Below are positions 11,370 to 24,651 of a DNA stretch of 64,000 nt, piece after piece. The DNA is from Nemophila menziesii (taxonomy: Eukaryota > Streptophyta > Magnoliopsida > Boraginales > Hydrophyllaceae), in assembly GCA_029959085.1 (NCBI GenBank), contig JARWIR010000018.1, forward strand, positions 22,505,001 through 22,569,000. The letters are read 5' to 3'. A program made the translations under genes and the position numbers. The number at the start of each line of letters is the position of its first letter. Position 1 is the first letter of the stretch. The notes under the pieces are model-generated. The model was not told where the DNA came from. It saw only the letters and a list, made by a program, of their open reading frames with translations, and made no database searches.

Positions 11370-12925
11370 TATTTGAAGAGTACTATCAACCATTATTTTG
11401 TATTATCACCCTATTATTTTTTTAGTGTCAACCCATTACTTTTATTATGCACTGTCAATCCATGCTTTTGTGGTGTCAGCCCATTGTTTTAATACTGTCA
11501 ACACACAGTTTTTAATGTGTCGTCCGACTATTTTTATACCGTCAATCCAATATATGTTATTCATATTTTTAACCCATGATTTCTAATTATTATTTTTATG
11601 CATATTGATGATTTAAGAAAGTGATTTGATTCTAGGAAAAATTATGAAATAGTGTAGATTTAAAATAGGAAATATTGTAAATATATAAATATTTTTGTTT
11701 TAGAATTTCTATAATATGGAAATGTTTTAATTATATAGTTTTTTGTTTATACAAAGTGATAATTTCTATATAGAATAATTTGTTTCAAAAAGGTACTTTG
11801 GACATTTTTTTAGAATGGACCTTTTCGGCTAGAATTGGTAGGTTATGCTTCATGGGTATATATATTAATATCACTATATTTTATAATTAAATTCACACTC
11901 CTTATTTTTTTGACAAATTATCTAGCATTAATGAGAGAATGTTGAATGATTGTTTAATTTGAAATATAAATTTTTAAGTGACAGAGTTTATATGAAAGAT
12001 ATGTGGAGAGAGGTGGGTTGACTGAGAATAAATAATTAGTATTTTAATTTAGATTATATTATGATGGAAAAATATGTGGTTAATGTTTTAATTTACTGGT
12101 TCAGATTATTTCATATTATGGTTAAATAATGGTTAAGATTTTCTTTAAACTATAGATAATTAATTGTTGAGGATAATTTAGATTTGACCAAGTGTGTAAC
12201 CTAAAATACCCAATTGATTAGCACCAGGGACACGCATAAATGTGTGAGTCATATCGAACAACAAGCTTAAAGTTAGAAGCCAAAGAAGAAAATAAAAAGA
12301 AATTGCATACATGGATGGAAGGAGGGGATGGAAATTTATGGGCCCACAGACTGAGATAAGTTGTCAAGATATAACGAGGAAAGGATGAAAGGACACGTTG
12401 AATTGTAAAGTTAAAGAAACTCTTACATACAACATGTTTATTGGGTTTATCGATAACCTATGTTCTTAAAATAATGGTAAAGCTCTTAATACCCATTAAA
12501 TAAAATAAATTTTTAATTTTGATTTTAATTTTGTATATTATATCTTTGTAGTCTAAAGCACGATCATAATGGTGTGTTGTTGTCATAAATTCAAGGGGAA
12601 ACAAGTAAGATTAATTTTATATACCATACTATCTAGAAGATATTATGAACCATTGGTCCTTGTGCTTCAATAATTAGAAAATATACCCATATGTTGCACT
12701 CTTGGTTGTTGATGAAGGGTTGATTTAAAGTATTGATGTATAACACATGAGTGTAAATTGTAATTAACATACAAACATTTACGAGGACCAATAGTGGAAA
12801 CATTTTCATTCTCTACACTTTAATGTATGTTGTTATAATTATTTAGATTGTTGCATAATTTGAGGTGCATGGCGAATGTTTAAACAAACAGCCACCAGAT
12901 TTACAAATTTTGGAGGTCGATAGTG
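10831..12925. repeat. Unit A: non-coding AT-rich middle
   Basis: Reverse-complement match to 22,010-25,200 (B) and 44,890-47,450 (C), with shared words such as TTAGATTGTTGCATAATTTG. No reading frame is conserved among the three copies. Compared with B and C it lacks a segment of about 600 bp (B 23,550-24,140) and holds a (TA)n tract at that point. Confidence 0.65.
11320..11366. repeat. (TA)n microsatellite
   Basis: About 23 uninterrupted AT dinucleotides, next to the position where B and C carry extra sequence. Confidence 0.95.
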
Positions 12926-14795
12926 TCTGTAGTGTTTAAGAGTACTCACGCGGTGGTACCTTTTCAAGATTTTCCAGACACTCATCAAAATTATCTCCAG
13001 GAAAATACTCCATAAAAACTTCTAAGAATTTGTCAATCATGTCCCAAAATATAGCCATCATACACCGTTGCAACGTGGTCGGCGTATTGCTTAAACCAAT
13101 GGCATCCTTATATAGACAAATATTCCAAGAGGACAAGTGAAAGTGGTCTTGTGTTGATCAAGTGGATCCACCCAAATCTGATTATAGTGTAAATACCCAT
13201 CAAGGAAACATTATTACTCTCTCTTTCCAAGCTTATCTAACATTTAATCAATGCACGGTAAAGGAAAGTGATCCTTCTTTGTGGCTTTATGAGCTTGTGG
13301 TAGTCCATGCATACTCTCCATCCCACAACTATTCTTGATGGGATGACTTCATTATTATCTTCAAGGATAATAGTCATACCTCTTTTCTTTCTTTGGAACG
13401 CACTGCACTGGACTAACCCATTCACTGGTTGAAATTGAGAAAATAATTCTCGCATCTAACAACTAGATAATCTCTTTCCTTACCACCTCCTTCATTGTGG
13501 GCATAAGTCTTCTTTGTCCCTCAATAGAACAAGAACTTTCAACCTCAAAAAATGATCTTATGTTGGCAAATGGTAGGAATAATCCCTTTGATATCGTAAA
13601 TTGCCTGCCTAGTTGCCTCTTTGTTTGCTATAAGCACGCATAGTAACTTATATTCTTGAGGACCTGAAAGGTTAGCTAAAATAATAACATGCAAAGTCTT
13701 TGTTATACCTAGATAGACATACCGCAAATGGGATGGAAGTGGTTTCTCTTCGAGAACAAGAGGACGTACTATGGATGGTTTCTTAATTGGTTCAAGTTAG
13801 CCTATCTCGCGGATTCGTTCACGAACTTTTGCTTTTTGTCATCCGTCTTCAAAATTTTGAGCAGCCACATCTTCTACTAACTCATTATACATCTCTGGTG
13901 ATTCAAGTGATAAGTTTCTTTTAAGGTGTAATCAAAACTTGTTTCATTGTATACCTATTGCGTAATTTGATTCATGACATCTATTCGAAAACAATCATCT
14001 TTCCAATCCAGAAACTTCATAGCCTTAAACACATTGAATTTAACATGTTCGTCTATGATTGTCATGATTAACTCACCATTCTCCACATAAATTAGTGTAC
14101 GCCCCGTGGCTAAGAATGGTCTAGTCAAGATGATGGGGACATTCTTATCCACGTCGTAGTCAAGAATAATAAAATTACGTGGAAATATAAACTACGAGCT
14201 TTACTAAAATATCTTTAATTTTACCTACTTGTTGGGAAAGGGGCCGATCTGTCATTTGCAAGACCATAGTAGTAGGTCCAACTTCTCATATGTTAAGCTT
14301 CTTGAACAAGGACTTTGGCATGAGATTTATACCCACTCATAAGTTGCACAATGCTTTCCCAGTCTATACTTTGCCAATGGAAATATGAATCGTGAAATTT
14401 CTGGGATCTTTTAGCATTGGTGGAAACTTGCTTTGACATATAGAACTATATCCCTCGGGTAAACCAACCAATTCCCCATGTTGGTACCTTATTTTGTTAG
14501 ATAGAATGTCCTTAAAGAAGTCTCTTGATAGCTTCTACAAACTCTATGTTGATGTCTAACTTACTCACCATGTCTAGGAACTTCTTAAATTCTTGCTCAT
14601 TGTTCATATTATTTACACGGGACGGGAATGGTGGTGGAGGACGCATTTTGTTTACCATTAGGTCTTCCTTCTTTTCTGGTGCCTTCTCTATATTAACACT
14701 CCATAGCTCAGTTACACTCTTCAATTTTATCTTAAACTATTTCTTCAACCACTTCTATTAGGAAGGGGGTTGTTTCTTTTGCTTGTCCTTTCTCT
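12926..14795 (-). pseudogene. Athila-like Ty3/gypsy pol fragment, unit A copy
   Basis: Minus-strand fragments in order: a gag/spacer end with KKEDLMVNKMRPPPPFPSRV (about 14,680), the protease region with INLMP and RPFLATGRTLIYVENGEL (about 14,090-14,130), RT words GWRVCMDYHKL (about 13,310-13,350) and RCMMAIFWDMIDKFLEVFM (about 13,000-13,060). The catalytic YMDD-type site (normally FMDDFSVFG in this lineage) is altered to FMEYFPG with lost residues. Gag N-terminus, RNase H, integrase and LTRs are absent. The DLGAS protease motif has a TGA stop in place of glycine, as in the other two copies. Both ends coincide with those of 20,150-22,005 and 37,500-44,880. Athila-type elements are plant gypsy retrotransposons; this piece cannot replicate. 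Confidence 0.85.
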
Positions 14796-15045
14796 ACTAC
14801 TATGGGAGGAGGTAATTGTATTCGACTTCTCAATTTGATTACCTCACATGCATCATCTTATGGATTTATAGTATTGAGTCTTAGAGGAGGGAAGGTATGA
14901 AATATGTTTGCTTAATAGTCTAAGATTTTTAGTGAGTACCTTTGTTGTATATATTTATATATGTGTGTGTGTGTGTGCGCGCGCTTGTGTCTATAGAAAA
15001 GATACCTAACCAAAGATGACTTATATTAAGAGTCGAGGCCTTGCT
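14796..15045. repeat. A-D junction with (GT)n(GC)n tract
   Basis: Reverse complement of 37,225-37,500. It contains a (GT)n(GC)n run (about 14,960-14,985), corresponding to the CA/TA microsatellite at 37,278-37,370. The matching junction shows the A-D arrangement was duplicated as a block, inverted, to give E-C. Confidence 0.7.
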
Positions 15046-15859
15046 GGAGTGGAATTCCTGCGTTGGTGGCTTGTTGTAGACTTAAAACCCATGTAATGGT
15101 CGGACCAAGTTTATAGATACGACTTAGTGTTATCTTTCTATCTTTATTTGAAATTGTCTTCTTAATCCTGCCATAATAATTTGCAATCGTCGTCCTAGGA
15201 ATATTTTATCCTTCCAAATGAGACCCATCACACTGTAGGTTCCATCAAAACCGAGTCAGATTTTACTGGCTAGTCAGTTGTGAGGACGTTTTTTCTTTAT
15301 TAACACTGAGTGTTATAAACATATGTACAACTAGCGTTGAATCCATATGGAGAATGCAATTTAGCATTAAAGGTCGTATATGAAATAACGTTGACACACA
15401 CCCATACACAAATTATTTAATAACAATTATTAATGAAAACAGTGATACTAGAAAGATCTTCAAACATCTTAAAAAAATTGAATATTGTAACAATTCGTGT
15501 GCATCTATATAAATACAGATCATATATGAAACTCATGTGTTTAGTTATTTTCTTATTTAGTACTTTACCAAACTTACAAAGTAAAATAGTGTTGGGATTC
15601 AAGATAGTAGTAAACACCTATTATCAAAATAAGATCATCAATTATCAATAGATAAAAAATAAAATAAATTTAATAAATATATAATATATAATGTATAATT
15701 TTGCATTGCAACTATATATAATTTTTATTTTTATTTATTTTACTAAATATTTAAAAAATCAAAATGTGAAGAAAAATATAAAAATAAAAACTCAATTCTA
15801 GAAAAAAAATAGGGTAAGACTTCCATCCAAGATTGGGGTTTGTAAAACGATGTCGTTGT

Positions 15860-15990
15860 TTGTAACCCTAAGTATAAGACTATAAATACCCAGTAATACA
15901 TACATACATTAGTAATTTCTTCAGCTGCGCCTCCTTGTCAAATAAAATTGTTTTCAGGATTCAGTTTCACAAGTAAGACTATTCTCTTTA
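15860..15990 (+). promoter_or_regulatory. Candidate promoter and first exon of unit D
   Basis: ACTATAAATACCCAGTAA at about 15,877-15,894 is a good plant TATA box. About 30 bp on begins a leader-like stretch ending TTTCACAAGTAAGA, a possible splice donor near 15,972. The inverted copy in E (36,195-36,330) conserves both the TATA box and the donor-like site, reading CACAGGTAAGAC. The region sits about 200 bp inside the inverted repeat. No downstream reading frame was established. Confidence 0.45.
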
Positions 15991-16699
15991 ATTTGTATTG
16001 TTTCCAGATTTTGCATTTACTTTATTGTGTATTTTGTTCTTCCTTTGATACAACACATGCTTATTTACATTATTTATACTTTAGTTTGGGACATTTGTGG
16101 AGTTCTGCAGATGTTATTTGGTTATATAGATTTTTTCAGAGAAATCAGACACTCACACACTGGTGTGTTAGGAGCAGCATTAGACATTTCTTTTGGTTAA
16201 TTAAATTTCAAGACTTTGTATATACTATGATTTTATTATATAAACTTATATTTTATAATAATTTTATTTTTAATTCCATTTTAATATAAAATAACCTATA
16301 TTTTGAATTAATTACATTATAAGTGTTTTTATAGGATATATCATACAAAATACTTTATATTGTTCAAAATAATTGCAATATAAAATATAACCCATATTTT
16401 CCCATCAAAGTTTCAGATTCACATTCTACTTTTTATATGTACAAATAAAACTTTTTGATTAAAATCCATTTTAGATAATATTAAAAAGTTTGGAGAGGTA
16501 AAATTAATGTTTTAAAATATTGGGACATAAAAAATATATCGAAAATAAGATAATATTAATATTAATATTCTATATTTCTCCAAAATTTTGGAAAGAACCA
16601 TGTATATATTTCCAAAATATAGGAGGACTATAGTGTATTTATTTTTAAATAAATAAATTGTAAATGTCAAGATATCATTTGACCATTTTCAAGTGGTTA

Positions 16700-17120
16700 A
16701 CATGCTTCCTTGATCATGGTACTTTTCAACCTTGTTGATTATGATGTTCCACATAAGCCTTCTAAACCTTCTATATTTTCATTATCGCTAAGTGAAAAGA
16801 AAACTTGGAATTGTTTTAAATATGAGAACATAAGAGTTGTGTTTTTGTTCTCACATGATTTTGATATTATGTTATCAAAAACATGTGTAATTTTGATAAT
16901 GTATTTTCTTATGGTTTTAGTTAACCGTCCACGTGCTAAGGTCAAAAGACGAGATTCAAAGAAATTCAGCATCAAAGAAAACAGAGAGTTGGAATCAGGT
17001 GCAAAACGTAGTCATGATGATTGGATTATGTTTAGTTTTTTTCTCCAATTTTCCAGACAATTGCAATTCTTTATTTTCGTGCATCTTAGATTGATGATCA
17101 ATTCATTTCAATAAACGATT
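16700..17120 (+). pseudogene. Exon-like block of unknown gene in unit D
   Basis: An open frame at 16,710-17,114 includes a basic stretch NRPRAKVKRRDSKKFSIKEN (around 16,920-16,985). It is preceded by TTATGGTTTTAG, a plausible splice acceptor, and followed by GGAATCAGGTGC, a plausible donor. The same block is recognisable in A (8,997-9,095), B (near 27,000-27,090) and E (about 35,180-35,225), each with different damage. I do not recognise the protein. It may be a captured host exon or the unit's own gene. Confidence 0.35.
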
Positions 17121-17559
17121 CTCTTGACCAGGTACAATCTACTATAAGTTTTTCATGCATATCTCATTAATATTAGTAATTTATTTATTTATTAGAAAAA
17201 AACTTTTTGATAGATATTATATGTTAACAAAAATTTGTAAAGGGACGGCTTCTTGCAACACTTAGATACTTTATTTTTTTTCTCATGTACATTATTTTTC
17301 ATCTCTAAAAGTAATTGATAGTTTAATTGTATAGTGCTTACAATTTAATACGTTGGATTTTTAATTCTATTACTTTAATTTTTATACAATATAGGACCTT
17401 CAACCTAGGAAAGTACTCAATATAGCTAGAACTACACCCATGGTTATAGTTTAATCTAGGAGTTTTCTAACCATAATTAACTTGTTTAATGTGGCATAAT
17501 ATCCCTTCTAATAGTTCAATATGCCCACACAATTCTCTTTCTCTATATATGATACCAAT

Positions 17560-17890
17560 CTTAAAAGATTATTATCTACCTACGATGCTCCTAACAGACT
17601 AAATTCATTGGCCCCCTTCCCTCGACCCTAGATGGTTGTTCCAAAAGTTTGATGAAGTAGTAATCCACCTCCTCTTAACTTCCATGGAAAGTTATTTATG
17701 TAATTCATATTTGGCTCAACAATAACCGATATATTGCAACTAGTCCTCATCGAGAAACCTCTTTCCTATCCAAATCACATAATTTTCTGGGATGATACCT
17801 TTCCTCCTCTGCAATTCCTAGGCTTCCATCCTTGAAGAGTCCCAACCTAGAATAATTGTGACTAAGTAACTATTTAACTACACAAAAGTT
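17560..17890 (-). pseudogene. LINE RNase H remnant in unit D
   Basis: Matches 9,510-9,835 of unit A, including TTAGATGGTTGTTCCAAAAG and GTAGTAATCCACCTC. These are part of the RNase H domain of a LINE encoded on the minus strand. Homology with A ends near 17,880/9,835. The RT part is absent in D and in its partner E (34,350-34,640). Confidence 0.5.
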
Positions 17891-18184
17891 TGTTCCCCTA
17901 GGATTTTCTAATTTTATAGGATTAGAAACCCATTTATGTTCCAAAGGCTCAATTTCCGCCCAACGGGTTACATCTAGTAACATAATGATTTGTAGTATAT
18001 AGTGCTCGTTTGATTCCTCTTATAAGGCACCAAAAACAAACCAACCAATGTAGAATTAGAAAATTAAACAATATCTCGTTTTTTGATCTTTAAAATTGAG
18101 CCATATGTAGAATCATTTTTAATTTATTTCCCAAAAAAAGTAAATTTTATAAATGATATCAATATTTTTAATACTTGCAATGAA

Positions 18185-18475
18185 AATTCTTAAATCCTTC
18201 TAGAAGTTCGAGTAATTATAGACTTATCTTATATGGAACAATAAATCCCCTTACACCTACATAAATGCAGGTTTTTATACAATGATGCTATGTTTCACAA
18301 GTTAAAAGAAGATGTTTTCAACGAGGCACGTGAGCTTGCATATCAAGAGGTTCATCTTTTCGTTTCCAATCCATCTGTAGGTAGTTAAAAGATATCAGAA
18401 TATCCCTCCCCCTATAGTAAAAACGCTTGTAAACAATATAGTGGCTAATTTGCCACATGGGTAGAGGGAAGAGGA
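18185..18475 (+). pseudogene. Unknown coding remnant (broken copy)
   Basis: Inverted partner of the 95-codon frame at 33,717-34,004. Shared protein words are YKCRFLYNDA or its variants, EVLNKARELECQEVHL-like and PHG at the end. Here the frame is interrupted by a stop after a word that reads SNPSVGS. No family recognised. Confidence 0.35.
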
Positions 18476-19739
18476 AAGGTGGGAAGTCATCTCGTTTTTA
18501 TGTCATTTCTTTTGTTTTATTTGATTTTTTTGGAATCCTAATATAATGTAACCACGTATGTCATTCTATATCAAATAAAAGACCATTCCTCCATTTATGT
18601 GGTTTTTGTTAACACCAATTTATTTAATATTTTGGTTTATCATATTACATTATATACTCTATTAAACTAGCCCTAATGAATTTGAGTTATTAATAATAAA
18701 CTACAAAAATATTAACAATAAAACACGATGCTTGTTATATTTATATTCTCGTAAATCTGTGATTAGTTTGAGATATTCTAATCTTACCTTGGAAATGTTA
18801 TTATCAGAGCATCCATCAAATTTTATTAAACACATAATTTGCATATTTAATGGAACGTATTAAATGAATTTTATGAATTACTAATATCTTTTTGTGATTT
18901 ATTTCAAATTGAATAAATAGCTATAAGTGATTATAAAGATAACAAAAAAAATTAAAAGATTACTTTTAATTTAAATCATTGATATGTTATAAGAAATATA
19001 TTTATATGAAAAAAGAATAAAGTTAGATATCACCCAAATCACATCATCCTTTTATCACTCTTATGGACAAATCATAAAATAGAGAAAATATGATAAATTA
19101 GGAATATAAAATTATACTAGTTGGTCCACTTAAGATCCACATAAGGATTGATAAAAGAGTAATGTTATTTGGGAAGATATCTAACATTAATCATGAAAAA
19201 ATAATTAGTATAAAAATGGTATGAATAGTATTCTAGGCGATAATTACTATGAAATGTAATTTTAATATTATTATTTATATTTATATAATTAAAAAACCTA
19301 ATATATATTATCATATAAGTGATGTTTTAAAATTATTCTTTACAAGAATAATTGTTTATGTTATATTGGTAATTATCATTAAAAAAGGGTACTGAGTTAA
19401 AACAAGTACTCTCTTCATCTCCAAAAGGTTGTCTCATATACTAAAAATAGTTGTCTAACATAAGGTTGTCAATTTAGAAAATCAAGACATTATTCTTTAT
19501 ATCACTTGTACCCTTAATTGAATATTACAACTTATGTTTTCAATAAACGTTCAAAATATCAAAATATTTTATTAAGGGTATTCTAGTTATCAAACAGATA
19601 GTAAATGAAATTTCTTAGTTTGTGTGAAAAAACAATTATGTAAAAATTTTAGAGACGGGGGAGTATATGGTGTTTCTAAATGCTATCGCAACATCGACTA
19701 GAAAAGTCATGACAAAACTAAGTTAATAGTTTATTTGAT
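18476..19739. repeat. Unit D AT-rich interior
   Basis: No gene seen. The entire stretch matches the reverse complement of 32,500-33,700 with moderate divergence. Confidence 0.6.
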
Positions 19740-20147
19740 GTATAAAATGTTAAAAAAGTTAATGAAAAGTATTTACTAAATAATTTTTTTTATCTCTTTA
19801 TAAATTTTCTATCATGTTTTGATAATATGTGTATCCTATAAGTTTGAATCCCAAAATTATTTTACTATGTAAGTTTTGTCAAATACTATTCTAACTATTT
19901 TAAGTTGTTCGAAAGTCTCTCTAGTATCATTATTGTCGTTAATAATGATGATTAAATGATGTGTATATGTGTATGTCAGCGTTAAATAAGGGTGACTTGT
20001 AATTTCATATATGACCTTTGATGCAAAATTGCATTCTCAATACGGATTAAACACAATATGTACACATGCTTACAACTTTCAGTGTTGAGGGAAAAAAATA
20101 TCCCCACAAATTTTCTGGAACACATATAGCTTTTTGAGGTCAACCCC
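19740..20147. repeat. Right inverted repeat of unit D, truncated
   Basis: Inverted copy of 15,220-15,660 and of 340-990; direct counterpart of the complement of 32,050-32,480. It ends at CTTTTTGAGGT, where E continues with the rest of the arm, and the Athila-containing unit B starts. Confidence 0.7.
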
Positions 20148-22005
20148 CATCCTTAAAGAGGTGGTTTAAGAAACAATTTAAGATAAAATTGAAGCGGTAA
20201 CTGAGCTAGTGAGTGTTAATATAGAGAAGGCGCCAGAATAGAAGAAAGACATAGTGGTAAACAAAATGCGTCCTCAACCACCATCCATCCCGTGTCAATA
20301 ATATGAACAATGAGCAGGAATTCAAGAAGTTCCCGAACATGGTGAGTAAGTTAGACATAAACATATTGTTTGTAGAAGATATCAAGAGAATGCCAAAGTA
20401 CGTCTAATCTAAGGACATTCTCTCAAACAAAATAAGGTACACACATGTTGAATTGGTTGGTTTACCCGAGGAATATAGTTCTATATGTCAAAGCAAGTTA
20501 CCACCAATGCTGAAAGATCCCGGAAGGTTCACGATTCCAATTTCCATTGGCAAAGGATAGACCGGGAAAGCATTGTGCGACTTATGAGTGAGTATCAATC
20601 TCATGCCAAAGTCTTTGTCCGAGAAGCTTAAAATAGAAGAAGTTGGACCTACTACTGTGGTCTTGCAAATGACATATCGATCCCTTTCCCAACCAGTAGG
20701 TAAAAGTGAAGATGTTTTAGTTAAAGCTCGTAGTTTATATTTCCATATGATTTTATTATTCTTGACTACGACGCGGATAAGAATGTCCACATCATCTTTA
20801 GTAGACCATTCTTAGCCATGGGGCGTACACTAATTTATGTGGAGAATGGTGAGTTGATCATGAGGATCGCAGACGGACATGTTAAATTCAATGTGTTTAA
20901 GGCTATGAAGTTTCTAGATTGGAAAGATGATTTTTTCCGAATAGATGTTATGAATCAAATTACGCAAGAGGTATACAATGAAACAAGTTTTGATTACACT
21001 ATAAAATAAACTTTATCACTTGAATCACCAGAGTTGTAGGATGAGTTAGTAGAAGATGTGGCTGATCAAAATTTTGAAGACGGATGACCAAAAGCGAAAG
21101 TTTGTGAACGAATTCACGAGATAGGCTAACTTGAAACAATTAAGAGAACCTCCATAGTACATCCTCCTGTACTCGAGGAGAAACCACTTCCATCTCATTT
21201 GCGGTATGTCTATCTAGGTATAAGAAATACTTTGCATGTTGTTATTTCAGCTAACCTTTCAGGTCCTCTAGAATATAAGCAACTATGTGTGCTTAGAGCA
21301 AACAAAGAGGCAACTGGGTGGACAATTTCCGATATCAAAGGGATTAGTTCTACCAGTTTCCAATATAAGATCATTCTTGAGGATGAAAGTTCGTGTTCTG
21401 TGGAGGGACAAATAGACTTATGCCCGCAATGAAGGAGGTGGTAAGGAAAGAAGTTATCTAGTTGTTAGATGTGGGGATTCTTTTCTCGATTTCAAACATT
21501 GAATGGGTTAGTCTAGTGCAGTGCGTTCCAAAGAAAGAAACTAGGTATGACTATCATCCTTAAAGATAATCATGAAGCCATCCTATCAAGAACAGTTGTG
21601 GGATGGAGAGCATGCATGGACTACCACAAGCTCAATAAAGCCACAAAGAAGGATCACTTTCCATTACCATTCATTGATTAGATGTTAGATAAGCTTGCAG
21701 GGAGAGAGTACTACTATTTCCTTGATGGCTATTTGCGCTATAATCAAATTTGTGTGGATCCACTTGATCAACACAAGACCACTTTCACTTGTACTTTTTG
21801 AACCTTTGTCTATAGAAGGATGCCATTTGGTTTAAGCAATGCATCGGCCACCTTCTAGCGGTGTATGATGGATATATTCTGGGACATGATTGACAAATTC
21901 TTAAAAGTTTTCATGGATGATTTTTCAGTGTTTGAAGATAGTTTCGATGAGTGTCTGGAAAATCTTGAAAAGGTACCGATGCGTGAGTACTCTTTAACAC
22001 TACAT
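20148..22005 (+). pseudogene. Athila-like Ty3/gypsy pol fragment, unit B copy
   Basis: Plus-strand order: spacer with VNIEKAPE-like words (20,215), protease region with KALCDL, a TGA stop where the catalytic glycine should be (about 20,585), then VSINLMPKSL. The protease C-terminal segment GRTLIYVENGELIMRI is at 20,819-20,880. The linker includes QITQEVYNE. RT words follow: GWRACMDYHKLN (21,600), RKDHFPLPFID-like, MMDIFWDMIDKFLKVFMDDFSVF (21,865-21,930) with the FMDD catalytic site preserved. Homology to Athila Pol stops after ENLEKV near 21,975. No RNase H, integrase or LTR follows. Several stops and frameshifts separate the pieces. Function, when intact, would be polyprotein cleavage and reverse transcription. 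Confidence 0.87.
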
Positions 22006-23093
22006 AAACTATCGACCTCCAAAATTCGTAAATTTGGTTGCTATTTGCATAAACTTCCGCCATGCACCTCAAATTGTGCAACAATATACATCATTATAAC
22101 AATATACATTCATGTATATATGTATATAGATAGCAGAGAATGAAAATGTTTCCAATATTCGTCCTCGTATATGTTTGTATGTCAATTACAATTTACACTC
22201 ATGTGTTATACATCAATACTTTAAATAAACCCTTCATCAAGAACCAAGAGTGCAACATATGGGTATCTTTGTTAACTATTGAAGCACAAGGACCAATGGT
22301 GCAAAATAACCTCTACATAGTATGATATATAAAATTAATCTTACCCGTTTCCCCTTGAATTTATGACAGCAACACACCATTATGATCGTGCTTTAGACTA
22401 CAAAGATATAACATACAAAATTAAAATGAAAATTTAAAAAATTTATTTTTATTAAATGAGTATTATGAGCTTTACCCTCCTTTTGAGAACATAGGTTATA
22501 GATAAAGCCAATAAACATGTTGCATGTAAGAGTTTCTTCAACTTCGTAGGAACCCAAAAGTCAATGTGTCCTTTCATCCTTTCCTCGTTATATCTTGACA
22601 ACTTATCCCAATCTGTGGGTCGTCGAATATCCATCCCCTTCTTCCATCCATGTCTGAAATTGTTTTTTTCTTTTCTTTTTTTGGCTTCTAACTTTAAATT
22701 TGCTACTCGATATGAATCACACATTTATGTGCGTCCTGGGTTCTCGTCAGTTGGGTATTTTAGGTTACACACTTGGTCAAAACTAAAATATCCTCAACCA
22801 TTAATTATATAAAATTTAAAGAAAATATTAACCATTATTTAATCATAATAATAAATAATTTGAACCAATAAATTAAAACATTAACACATATTTTTCCATC
22901 ATAATATAATCTAAATTAAAATTCTAATTATTTATTCTTAGTCAATCCACCTCTCTCCACATATCTTTCATAGAAATTTTGTCACTTAAAAACTAATATT
23001 TCAAATTTAACAATCATTCAACATTCTCTCATTAATGCTAATTAATTTGTCAAAAAAGTATGCATTGTAAATTCAATTTATAAAATATAGCGA

Positions 23094-23098
<5 letters not shown>

Positions 23099-23161
<63 letters not shown>
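23099..23161. repeat. (TA)n microsatellite
   Basis: About 31 uninterrupted TA dinucleotides. The same tract is present at 45,994-46,061 in C, and the equivalent position in A (about 11,855-11,865) is only TATATAT. Confidence 0.95.
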
Positions 23162-23163
<2 letters not shown>

Positions 23164-24164
23164 CATGAAGCATAATCTACCAATTCTAGCAAAAAAGGTC
23201 CAATCTAAACACATGTATAAAATATCTTTTTTTAAACAAATTATTTCATATAAAAATATTTTACTTTTTATAAATAAAAAACTATATTATTAAAACATTT
23301 CCATATTACAAAAAAATACAATATTTCCTATTTTAAACTACAATATTTCATAATTTTTTCTAGAATCAAATCACTTTCTTAAGTTGTCAAACCTGAATAT
23401 ACATAAAAATAATAATTAGAAATCATGGGTTAAAATATGAATAAAATATAGTGGATTGACGGTATAAAAATAGTCGAAGCATAATAAAAGTAATGGGTTG
23501 ATAGTATAAAATTATTGGGTGATAGTACAAAATCGCTCTTTAAAGTTTTATATAAACACATTTTCATATAACCCTAACATAAATAAAATTATAATGTTTA
23601 AGGTAAAGAAAACAAATTGGACAACCAGTATTTTAGAAAAAATAAAAAAAATTGAGAAAAAAAAATTAAAACTGAAAATATAGAAATTATTTTTTGAAGA
23701 GTTTCAATGGTAAAAATTATAAATCTGGGTTTTTCGATTGTTGATGGCGCAGCTAAGCCGGATTGATGACTGTGGAGAAGAGTTCCCGAGTGGTGGTGGT
23801 TTTCTTGTGCAGGAGTGGCTAATCTTGTGAAGAAATTTTTTTTTTGTCCCTTACGTGCGAGTGCAAAGAGATAAAGTTTTAGGTTTTAGGTCTTATGATT
23901 CATTGTTTTTTAACATTTACTTTTTCTTTTTGTTATTTGTTTTTAATTTGGTTTCATTCTTACGTTTACTTTTTTCTTTTTGTTTTATGTATCATTGTTT
24001 TTCAAAGTTGACTTTTTTTTATATATAAGGTAATGTTTAATTCATTAACTATAATTAGGGGTAGAAATGGTAAAACATAAAACTTCTGAAACTTCTCTAA
24101 GGTTAAAACTTAACTTCATAGGGATTGGATTTTGGGTAATTGGACTTTATAAGCTAATAAGTCA

Positions 24165-24591
24165 TATATATATATATATATCCAAAAAATATCTAAAAAA
24201 TACCCAACTTAAATTTTCAATATGATTATTCACACAATAGTAAAATGAAATGTACATTAAGTATCTAGAGTGTTAGGGGAAAACATATTGCGTAATAAGA
24301 AGAAAAAAATCGATCAAATTTGCAAGTAACAATAATGATCAGCTAGAAATATATATTACAAATAATGAAAGGGTAAAGGAGTATTTTTGGTCGAATAGTT
24401 ATAATTCAAATGGTTAATAGAATAAAATAATATTACATAGTACAAATTACATATACTTTTGTATTTGTAATGTGTTTATAATATATATAGGTAAAGAGGA
24501 AGGGGAAGAGGAACGGAAAAGGAAAGGAACGTGGATTAGGTTAGGTTTTAATATTAGGAATGGAAAACGATGTGATCTATGAATAAGAGTG

Positions 24592-24651
<60 letters not shown>

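Larger units (their letters stand above)
15045..20147 (+). mobile_element. Unit D: ~5-kb element with long terminal inverted repeats
   Basis: The left end (about 15,045-15,660) and right end (19,740-20,147) are inverted copies of each other, sharing GCAATTTAGCAT, TGATACTAGA and GGGATTCAA words in opposite orientation. The left copy lacks about 150 bp present elsewhere, and the right copy stops abruptly at 20,147 against the Athila fragment. The whole unit is the reverse complement of 32,060-37,225. Inside are a TATA-box region, splice-like blocks and a partial LINE RNase H, but no transposase I can recognise. Large inverted ends with the promoter just inside are typical of Mutator-like or foldback elements; class is uncertain. 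Confidence 0.6.

Noticed and set aside
12926..14795. Integrated pararetrovirus (caulimovirus-like) polymerase
   Set aside because: The protease-RT words and the long protease-RT linker match Athila-type gypsy elements; no movement or coat protein words are seen.
22452..22812. Host gene exon on either strand in unit B
   Set aside because: Overlapping frames on opposite strands, both disrupted in units A and C at the equivalent place.
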